Source of the DNA: Pterois miles
Lineage: Eukaryota > Chordata > Actinopteri > Perciformes > Scorpaenidae
Assembly: GCA_947000775.1 (NCBI GenBank)
Contig: CAMQGK010000637.1
Location: forward strand, 23,552,001 to 23,616,000
Direction: 5' to 3'
DNA: 64,000 nt
A model generated the notes under the pieces. That model worked only from the letters and a program-made list of their open reading frames with translations, searched no databases and was not told the DNA's origin. Positions 57,001-64,000 of the stretch are shown here, in pieces (the first letter of the stretch is position 1; each line of letters starts with the position of its first letter). A program made the translations under genes and the position numbers.

Positions 57001-57395
57001 CGCCCAGGTTTGTAGGTCCTTTTCCCATCACACGCATTATCAACCCGGTTGCTGTCAGACTTCAACTCCCCAGGTCCATGAAAATCCACCCTACCTTCCA
57101 TGTGGGTCGCTTAAAGCCTGCCAAGGACAGTCCACTCGTCCCTGCCTCCAGACCCCCTCCACCCCCCCGGGTCGTCGATGGGGGCCCAGTATACACCGTC
57201 AGGCGGCTACTGGACGTCAGACGACGGGGACGCGGCAACCAGTACCTGGTCGACTGGGAGGGCTACGGGCCTGAGGAGAGGTCTTGGGTCCCCTCAAGGC
57301 ACATCATGGACCCAGACCTCATCCGGGACTTCCACCGGAGTCGCCCTAGCCCTCCTGGGACTTCTGGTGCCGTCCCTAGAGGGGGGGTCCTGTGA
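53997..57395 (+). CDS. pol: Pol polyprotein of element B with chromodomain
   Basis: Open frame of 1132 residues; the first ATG directly follows an in-frame TAA, so translation probably enters by -1 frameshift from gag or by reinitiation. Domains: protease with D48-S-G, RT with YLDD 375-378, RNase H with D524 in VEVDASDSG (about 520-640), integrase zinc finger H706, H713, C743, C746, catalytic D776, D836, E872 with D-35-E spacing, GPY/F module (about 999-1017) and chromodomain (about 1065-1113). The TGA stop at 57393-57395 is formed by the first bases of the 3' LTR. All key residues seen are present, so the enzyme set could be functional. The chromodomain is expected to steer integration to marked chromatin. 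Confidence 0.95.
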   Translation: MSAKRPGSPLIERTLVSHTLSSNLSSRPLIQAQLISPLQTHHQPVFVDSGSDENFIDRGLLEVLGLKKVPLAAPLNASALDGRLLCRVTHRSQPVTLIIEGTHTETLSFFVFDSSVQPLILGLPWLQTHQPHIDWSTGRVLSWGEGCKLTCCDSVSTTVGRMGSSLSPMAEEGHPPTPEDPDLTGVPQCYHDLKEVFNKSRATSLPPHREYDCSIDLLPGTTPPKGRLFSLSAPEREAMKDYIEASLAAGIIRPSSSPAGAGFFFVQKKDKSLRPCIDYRGLNNNTIKNRYPLPLISSAFELLKGAKVFTKLDLRNAYHLVRIREGDEWKTAFNTPTGHYEYLVMPFGLTNAPAVFQALVNDVLRDMLNVFVFVYLDDILIFSADERSHTHHVRQVLQRLLDHQLFVKAEKCEFHVPTVSFLGFVISHDSILMDPEKVRAVADWPTPNSRKLVQRFLGFANFYRRFIRNFSSMAAPLHVLTSPQVRFTWSPEAEEAFQRLKLSFTSAPILTLPDPQRQFIVEVDASDSGLGAVLSQRSAKDNKLHPCAFLSRKLSPAERNYDVGNRELLAVKAALEDWRHWLEGAGLPFLVWTDHKNLEYIRTAKRLNARQARWALFFNRFNFTLSYRPGSKNGKPDALSRLFDSGEGPKSPSTILPSSRVVGSVSWEIVNVVHRALRNVVTPPGCPDGKLFVPKTARSQVIHWAHTTKLACHPGTRRTMFLLRRRFWWPAMEKDVQEYVSACVTCAKNKPSNQSPAGLLQPLPIPQRPWSDVSLDFVTGLPLSEGNTAILTVVDRFSKMVHFIALPKLPSAKETAEVMLSHVFRLHGLPKDIVSDRGPQFVSKFWKEFCSLIGASVSLSSGHHPESNGQTERLNQELETGLRCLVAQNPTSWSKNLIWIEYAHNTLPTAASGLSPFQCAYGYQPPLFPEEEAESSVPSAQALIRRCRRIWKGARQMLQRSAAKYKRSADRHRRPAPAYKPGQKVWLSTKDLPLRVESRKLAPRFVGPFPITRIINPVAVRLQLPRSMKIHPTFHVGRLKPAKDSPLVPASRPPPPPRVVDGGPVYTVRRLLDVRRRGRGNQYLVDWEGYGPEERSWVPSRHIMDPDLIRDFHRSRPSPPGTSGAVPRGGVL
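57378..57387 (+). other. Polypurine tract of element B
   Basis: agaggggggg three bases before the 3' LTR; plus-strand primer site. Confidence 0.8.
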
Positions 57396-57926
57396 CATCT
57401 GTCAATCCTAGGTGATGGGTTTCCTTTGTTTTTCATGTTTATTGTGAGCACTTCCTGTTTGATTGTGAAATCCTAATCCTCCCTCTCGTTTCAGTGCACT
57501 TCACTTCCTGCCTGCATGCTCCCCGCCCCTTGGAATGAATGACTGCACTGACCTAGTTTCGTCTCCACTCACCTGCGTCTGATCGTCTCCCCCGCCCCTG
57601 ATCGTGTTCACCTGTTCATAGTTAATCACTCCCCTCACGGGTATTTAAGCTGTGCTCCCCTGCCCTTCTGTGCCAGTTCGTTATGATCACTTGTGACTTA
57701 CCTACCAGCGTTTTCTCTAGTGTTATCTGCTTCCGTGTACCGACCATCCCGCTTGTGTTTTTTGACCCCGAGTTTTGCCTGCCGGTTTTGATTCTGTCTG
57801 CCTCCGCTGATTGCCTTCCTGTGTACCGACCTTTTGTGATAATAAAGACCCAGCGTTTTTTGCAAACTGCCTGTCTGTCGGGTTGTGCACTTGAGTCTCG
57901 TCCTGCCTGCCCACCGTGGCGTTACA
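57391..57926 (+). repeat. 3' LTR of element B
   Basis: 536 bp, no difference from the 5' LTR noticed by eye. Confidence 0.96.
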
Positions 57927-57931
57927 GTTGT

Positions 57932-58200
57932 ATTGTGTCAATCCACCATTAAGTTCTTTTAAATGAATTGATGTTTTTTTTTCTGATAATATTTTAGTCT
58001 TTGGTTGTGATTAACTGCATCTTTTAGACTGGCGCCAGCACTCTGCCACCTGTGTGTCGATATTCATTGTTTTATGTGTTTTCTAATATTTTTAAAGCCT
58101 TATGATTCATGATCCCCAGTGTGATCAAACTCTGATAACATGATTATGGCTGCACTCAGTAGTCACACTTTGATTTGCCTTCTCTGATTTTGGACAATAA
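57932..58200. other. 3' flank of gene 10, beyond element B
   Basis: Continues the flank cut at 52376 and matches 62680-62950 after gene 11 ('actggcgccagcactctgcc'). No gene. Confidence 0.65.
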
Positions 58201-59800
58201 CTTTTTAGAGAACCAGTCAAACACTTCAAGTCAGGAGCAAGCCGGGCGCTTCAGCTGAGGCCTCCTGCATCAGATGGACTCGATCTTGATGGTAACGTTT
58301 CAGGGATCAGGAACAAGACTTGAGAGAGGAAGAGAGGTCACAAAGGAAGAGTCCAGGCCAGGAACCATCATCAGGGGTACAAACAGCTGCTTTCCTCTGT
58401 TATTATGGAGAATGTGCACTTAATAAGGCAAACGAGTTCACAGCGTACTTGGACTATGATTATCTATACTGACAGAGCAGCCACTGTGTTTTACAGAGAC
58501 TTGACTGTCTGACAAGATACCAGAATCTCATGTGAATATGGGAGGTTTTTCACTCCGTAGGATGGACCATGCGCCATGTGACCCGAACACTGAGCTGCTT
58601 GCAATAAGTTGTTGACCCTACTACTTGCCCAGGGAGTTTTCTCATGTGATTGTCCAGGTAGTTTACATTCCCCCATCCAGTAACATGAAGCTAGCTGCAG
58701 AGACAATATTAAGAGTCACCCATGATCTGCAACGCTCCTCTCCAGACACGCTGGTTCTTATCAATGGGGATTTTTATCACTGCTCTCTCTGCCACCTTAT
58801 CATCTTTTAAACAAATGGTTCTTGCCCTACAAGGGGTGATAAAACTATTAATCTGTTTTATCTAAACATTAAGGCGAGCTTTATTTCGAAGTTGCGTCCC
58901 CCTCTTGGACAATCAGATCAAAACTTTTTATCTCTGACATCCACATATTCTCCTGTGGTTTGGATGCAGCAAATTACACACAAGACTGTACATGTGTGGT
59001 CTGAGGACCCATGTGAAATGCTCAGACGGTGCTTTGATTGCACCGACTGGACTGTGTTTTACGATGGTGATGATGATCTGGACGGTATCTTTGGCAGAGT
59101 TATAAGTTATTTTAATTTCTGGGTCGGGTCTGTTATCCCCTGTAAACGATTCTATCCTGGGCCACATGAGTAGACATATCTCAGCCTTTCAAGATCCCTT
59201 ACAATTTGCATACAGGAAGGATGTGGGAGTAGATGATGCATTACTTTTTATGCTTCACAGCCACCGTGAAACAACTGCCAGCTTTGTTAGGATTATGTCT
59301 TTTGATTTTTTCAGTGCTGTTAATACTATTCAATCACACGTTAGTTAAAAAGTTGGTGGATGTTGAACTAAAATAAAGGAGCCCTACAATGTACAGTTTT
59401 ATCTCCTGTTTTATTTACACTCTACACTGCTGACTACAGGCAGATTCAGGCATCTTTTCAGATGATTCTACTCTGGTGGGTCGACTAAACCAACGCAGAG
59501 ACCTGGCCTGATAAAGAGAGGTTGAACCATTTGTCAGCTGGTGTGAAGAAAACTTCTTACAACTGAATGTTGGGAAGACTAAAGAGCTGATTACTGATTT
59601 TAGAAAGAAATTGAAATTGAAATTGTCCAGTCCTATGAATATCAAGATATCCATCTGGACAGTAAATTAAACCAGAAAAATAACACTGAGGTTGTGTTCA
59701 AAAAGGCCCAATCTAGACTCTTCTTCCTGATTAAACTTAGATATTTTGCAAAACCCATCTTCATGTTTTCTGTCAAAGAATTTTAGATAATGCTCTACTT
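58201..59800 (+). mobile_element. Jockey/Rex1-like LINE, endonuclease to RT
   Basis: 58625-58800 encodes endonuclease text ('VVYIPPSSNM', 'LVLINGDF'). 58892-59170 is the linker ('HVWSEDPCEMLRRCFDCTDW' in part). 59166-59348 is the RT start ('QFAYRKDVGVDDALLFML'). 59450-59600 has an FSDD-like box and 'NVGKTKELITDF'. Stops and deletions occur between domains. The same LINE follows gene 11, so it predates that duplication. Confidence 0.72.
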
Positions 59801-60175
59801 TGTTCTGTGTTCTTATTCATTCATGGAGCTCTGCAAGTCACTGCATTTTCTGCAACACTCTCCTGCAAATGTTTCAGATTAAAATTCTGTCCGCAGAAAA
59901 AGGTTGAGGGCTTTTATTGTTGAAATGAAAGCAGGAAGTGTTAATTTAAAAATAAGTCTTTACTTCTTTTCATGTCCATGACATATTCAGCTGATGTCTA
60001 GACATTGAAACCGTAGTAATGCTGCTGGTATGCTGTCAATATACTGTTAAATGATCTTTTTCATTGTGTTGTTGCTGTTAACCGCATTTTGCTCACAGTC
60101 AAAATAGGCAAGACCTTGAATCTCAAGAAGAGACACAGCTGACACGCGGCCAAGCCACGCTGCTGTAATGTCTGT
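59801..60175. repeat. Dispersed repeat, copy upstream of gene 11
   Basis: Fourth copy of the repeat described at 28251. Confidence 0.55.
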
Positions 60176-60284
60176 CATACCCCAGATCAGGCTCTCAGAC
60201 TGTATCAGTTCCAAGGACCAAAAAGTAATTTGCTGAAGCAGCCTTTAGTGCCTATGCTCCAAAACTATGGAAACACATTAACCC
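60176..60284 (+). mobile_element. L2-type LINE 3' tail, left part
   Basis: As at 50575-50690 before gene 10. It is split by an insertion and resumes at about 60959-61035. Confidence 0.55.
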
Positions 60285-60958
60285 GATATCACGCCAAAGT
60301 GCGTAATAGACCCACCTGTCCTCAAAGGATAGAGTCTCACAGAGATGTGACTATTACACACCTGTATTAAGAGGCAGTACCAGCAGGGGGCAACAAAGCC
60401 ATCCATCCATCCATCTTCAACTGCTTATCCCGTTAGGGGTCGCATGGGGGGCTGGAGATGATCCCAGTTGGCATTAGGCGAAGGCTGACACATAGAGACA
60501 GACAGCCATTCACACTCACATTAACACCTATGGGCAATTTAGAGTCATCAATTAACCTGCATGTCTTTGGACTGTGGGAGGACGCCAGAGAATCCTGGAG
60601 AAAGCCCACGCTAACATGGGGAGAACTTGCAAAATCCACGCTGAAGAGCCCCTAGCCGGATTCACACCCGTGACCTTCCTGCTGCAAGGCAACAGCTGCA
60701 ACCACTGCACCACCGTGCAGGCTGCAACACTGACTCGGGAAAGCATCATGGTAACTGACTAAGAAGAAAACCACTTAGTTAGGTTAAGGGAAAATGTTAT
60801 TCCTGGGCTTAAAATAAGTATGAAAACCGAGGAAAACGGAGGAAAATGAAGGAAAACGTATGAAAACAATGTATCATCAGCACACAGTGACAAACATCAC
60901 TAGCATAATTTGCTTAACAAAACATCAATCTCAAACTCTGAGCTGAACACACGACCAC
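60285..60958. repeat. Composite insertion in the LINE tail
   Basis: Absent from the equivalent place before gene 10. It carries 'cacgccaaagtgcgtaatag', which I recall as a dispersed fish repeat, a SINE in reverse (60399-60724) and short 'ggaaaacg' repeats near 60825-60865. Confidence 0.5.
60399..60724 (-). mobile_element. tRNA-derived SINE, minus strand
   Basis: Reverse and more diverged copy of the family at 30689-31070. The ccat tail is first, then 'ggcaatttagagtcatcaat', and the tRNA-like head is last ('accactgcaccaccgtgcag'). Weak direct repeat gcaaca at both sides. Confidence 0.85.
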
Positions 60959-61157
60959 TTCAAATCTGACTGTCAGATTATGTGAGTGACTTTAAGGAAT
61001 GGCTCGAAATACATCTTTTTAGTCCCATTGATCAAATTATTGTTTATAAGAAAGGAAAATGGGGGAAGTTGAGGTGAAATGGAGGGAAAAGCCTAATGAA
61101 GAAAGATGAGAAAGTAATTGAAGAAGGCAGAAGTTCAGTCACTACTGAAAGAAAGTT

Positions 61158-61169
61158 GTCACCAGAGAG
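61158..61169 (+). promoter_or_regulatory. Olf-1/EBF-like motif, TAAR gene 11
   Basis: Exact gtcaccagagag, 111 bp before the ATG. Role inferred. Confidence 0.4.
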
Positions 61170-61280
61170 AAAGAGGAAGGAGGGATGTGGGAGATGAAAA
61201 GAGATAAATCAGTTGTATGACAGAGAGCTTCAGACAGAAGCTGACAGAGCTCAGCAGCTTCTCGTCTTCTCTTTCTGAGA

Positions 61281-62448
61281 ATGAAAACCCTTGAAGAAGA
61301 TGAACTTTGCTTTCCACAACTCCTCAACTCCTCCTGCAGGAAGACTAGACGTCCTCAATCTGTAACTGTGCTCACTTACATTTTACTGTCCACCATCTCT
61401 CTGCTCACTGTGACTCTCAACCTGCTGGTCATCATCTCCATCTCCCACTTCAGGTAGTCAAATATTTAATCAATATATAAGATTGATAGCTGTACAGAAA
61501 GAAATGCTTCATGAAACAGAACAATTACAGATCAGACTGTAGGAATGATGTTTCAGTCATGGATTTTATCTGCTGATGTGACAATTGATGCTACAGATAA
61601 TGATAAACATGTTGCTCTCTTTTCTCTCCAGGCAGCTCCAGACCCCCACCAACCTCCTCCTCCTCTCTCTGGCTGTCTCAGATTTCTTCGTGGGCCTCCT
61701 CATGTCCTTTCAAATCATGCTCATAGATGGCTGCTGGTTCCTCGGTGACCTTGTGTGTGCCATGTATCATTATCTAGGAAGTATTATTTCCTCTGCCTCT
61801 ATAGGAACCATGGTGCTCATATCTGTTGACCGCTATGTGGCTATTTGTGATCCTCTACATTATCCCACTAAAGTCACACGAAAAACAGTTACGATCTGTG
61901 TTTGTCTGTGTTGGATATGTTCTGCTTTCTGTCACATTTTGCTGCTGAAGGATAACCTGAAACAACCAGGCAGTCATAACTCCTGCTCTGGAGAGTGTGT
62001 CATTGTTATTAACTACATTGCTGGACTTGCAGATCTTGTTTTGTCCTTTATTGGTCCTGTCACTGTCATCATAGTTCTGTATATGAGAGTATTTGTGGTG
62101 GCTGTGTCTCAGGCTCGTGCCATGCGCTCTCATATAGCAGCTGTCAGTCTCCAGTGTTCAGTGAGTGTAACTGTTAACAAATCTGAAATGAAAGCAGCCA
62201 GGACTCTTGGTGTTGTTATTGTCGTGTTTCTATTATGTGTCTGCCCATATTTTTGTTTTGCACTAACAGGCCAGAGCACTTTGATCAATGCCTCAGCTGT
62301 TGCCTTTTTAATATATCTATTCTCTCTCAACTCCTCTCTTAACCCGATGATCTACGCCTCTTTTTACCCCTGGTTTAGAAAGTCTATTAAACTCATTGTA
62401 ACACTGAAGATACTGCAGCCTGGTTCCTGTGACACCAACATACTGTAG
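61281..62448 (+). CDS. Trace amine-associated receptor, gene 11 (Gly3.32 type)
   Basis: Exons 61281-61453 and 61632-62448, 178-bp intron, 329 residues, open. TM3 reads H104-Y-L-G-S108; Asp192 (5.42) is kept; 7.43 is Ser and 6.48 is Val. Exon 1 has Q26 in place of His. V99 and A101 near C3.25, S172 and H173 in extracellular loop 2 and I182 are private or rare. Sister of gene 10: same TM7 serines and loop 3 S273, and the same downstream LINE. The 3' flank is uninterrupted and shows the site into which element B inserted after gene 10. Confidence 0.94.
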
Positions 62449-62950
62449 AGAGATGCTGCATGAAGGCTGAAATTAGACAGAAAATGTGTACTTGGTTACA
62501 GTGGTGAGAAATTGTAAAAGTCTTGGCACAGTGACCTTTGTATGATCACTTTCACAGATCATACTGTGTCTTTACACTGTGTATGTTCAATATACAGTTT
62601 TATTATCAATGCAACAGTGAAGCCACTTCAAAAAATAAGTCTGCTACTCTTACTGTTACGTGTCTATTCACCATAGAGTTCTTTTACAAACTGCCTTTTT
62701 ATCAGTTTTAATCAATGTTTTATGAACATGTTTTAGTCTTTGGTTGTGATTAACTGCATCTTTTAGACTGGCGCCAGCACTCTGCCACCTGTGTGTCGAT
62801 GTTCATTGTTTTATGTGTTATCTAATATTTTTAAAGCCTTATGATTCATGATCACCAGCCTGATCAAACTCTGATAACATGATTATGGCTGCACTCAGTA
62901 GTCACACTTATTTGCTTTCTCTGATTTTGGACAATAACTTTTTAGAGAAC
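62449..62950. other. 3' flank of gene 11
   Basis: Non-coding; the empty-site version of the gene 10 flank. Confidence 0.65.
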
Positions 62951-64000
62951 CACTCAAACACTTAAAGTCAGGAGCAAGCCGGGCGCTTCAGCTGAGGCCT
63001 CCTGCATCAGATGGACTCGATCTTGATGTTAACATTTCAGGGATCAGGAACAAGACTTGAGAGAGGAAGAGAGGTCACAAAGGAAGAGTCCAGGCCAGGA
63101 ACCGTCATCGGGGGTACAAACGGCTGCTTTCCTCTGTTATTATGGGGAATGTGCACTTTTGGTTAATGAGGCAGACGAGTTCACAGCGTACTTGGACTAT
63201 GATTATCTGTACTGACAGAGCAGCCACTGTGTTTTACAGAGACTTGACTGTCTGACAAGATACCAGAATCTCATGTGAATATGGGAGGTTTTTCACTACA
63301 CAGGATGGACCATGCGCCATGTGACCCGAACACTGAGCTGCTTACAATGAGTTGTTGACCCTACTACTTGCCCAGGGAGTTTTCTCATGTGATTGTCCAG
63401 GTAGTTTACATTCCCCCATCCAGTAACATGAAGCTAGCTGCAGAGACAATGTTAAGAGTCACCCATGATCTGCAACGCTCCTCTCCAGACAAGCTGGTTC
63501 TTATCAATGGGGATTTTTATCACTGCTCTCTCTGCCACCTTAATGGTGTCTTGCCATACGAGGAGTGATAAAACTATTGACCTGTTTTATCTAAACAGAT
63601 GATGCATTACTTTTTATGCTTCTGAGTATTTACAGCCACCTTGAAACAACTGCCACCTCTGTTAGGATTATGTTTTTTGATTTTTCCAGTGCTTTTAATG
63701 CTATTTAACCACACATTTTAGCTAAGAAGTTGGTGGATGTTGAACTAAAATAAAGGAGCCCCACAATGCACAGTTTTATCTCCTGTTTTATTTACACTCA
63801 ATATCGCTGACTACAGGCAGATTCAGGCGTCTTTTCAGGCAACACTGCTCTGGTGGGTCGACTAAACCAAGGCAGTGACCTGGCCTGCTAAAGAGAGGTT
63901 GAACCATTTGTCAGCTGGTGTGATGAAAACATTTTACAACTGAGTGTTGGGAAGAGTAAAGAGCTGATTACTAATTTTAGAAAGAAGAAGGAGGAGGTCA
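62951..64000 (+). mobile_element. Jockey/Rex1-like LINE, runs off the window
   Basis: Duplicate of 58201-59600: endonuclease text at 63368-63560 ('LVLINGDF'). The linker is deleted, joining directly to RT at 63595-63720 and on to 'SVGKSKELITNF' at the edge. Broken frames. Confidence 0.68.

Larger units (their letters stand above)
52377..57926 (+). mobile_element. Ty3/gypsy chromovirus B, apparently intact
   Basis: 5550 bp with two 536-bp LTRs (TG...CA) that look identical by eye, flanked by gttgt at 52372-52376 and 57927-57931. Inside are a self-primed primer site, an open gag, an open pol with protease, RT, RNase H, integrase and a C-terminal chromodomain, and a purine tract. The flank of gene 11 is the empty site. 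Identical LTRs and open frames indicate a very recent insertion, possibly of an active family. Confidence 0.97.

Noticed and set aside
57683..57952. 89-residue frame in the 3' LTR of element B
   Set aside because: It is the LTR part of the same chance frame, repeated because the LTRs are identical.
1797..62330. Recurring minus-strand frames of 61, 66 and 92 codons opposite the receptors
   Set aside because: They are antisense shadows of exon 1 and exon 2 and recur only because the receptor exons recur.

Overview
The window reads as nuclear DNA of a spiny-rayed (percomorph) teleost. The base for this is a tandem array of fish olfactory amine receptors, spliceosomal introns, tRNA-derived SINEs, several non-LTR (LINE) families, solo LTRs and two Ty3/gypsy chromoviruses. 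No prokaryotic features are present and no gene could be supported on the minus strand.

The backbone is eleven same-strand copies of one trace amine-associated receptor (TAAR) gene, starting at 2151, 7850, 10947, 20696, 24186, 31377, 36196, 40469, 45103, 50981 and 61281. Each has a 173-bp first exon (N-terminus and TM1), a short GT-AG intron and an 817-bp second exon (TM2 to C-terminus). Ten encode an uninterrupted 329-residue protein with the TAAR signature NSxxNPxxYxxxYxWF. The sixth (31377) has one extra T in a T-run and stops early. All eleven keep an Asp at position 5.42. Five (genes 2, 3, 4, 5, 8) also keep the classical amine Asp3.32 together with Tyr7.43; five (1, 6, 7, 10, 11) have Gly3.32 and no Tyr7.43; one (9) has Asn3.32 with Tyr7.43. 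The array therefore holds two pocket types and an apparent intermediate. Exon 1 is almost invariant while a short stretch of TM3 is very variable, which points to gene conversion combined with pocket diversification.

A block of about 140 bp before each ATG is also conserved. In ten of eleven genes it contains gtcaccagagag, similar to the Olf-1/EBF site, most often 111 bp before the ATG. LINE 3' ends lie a few hundred bp upstream of most copies and were duplicated with the genes.

Mobile DNA fills the rest. Element A (12888-18420) is a decayed chromovirus after gene 3. Element B (52377-57926) is a chromovirus after gene 10 with LTRs that look identical, a 5-bp target duplication and open gag and pol frames. 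Both appear to use the self-priming layout of the Tf1/sushi group. There are also solo LTRs (26176-26698, 43959-44488), four SINE copies or tails of two families plus a terminal fragment, a non-autonomous hAT-like element (33760-35130), a 51-bp minisatellite (6064-6490) and many LINE pieces. Paralogous empty sites date several insertions after the local gene duplications.

Intergenic blocks show how the array grew: genes 2-3 match genes 4-5, the gene 8 block (about 39270-42545) matches the gene 9 block (about 43750-47178), and genes 10 and 11 share the same downstream LINE.
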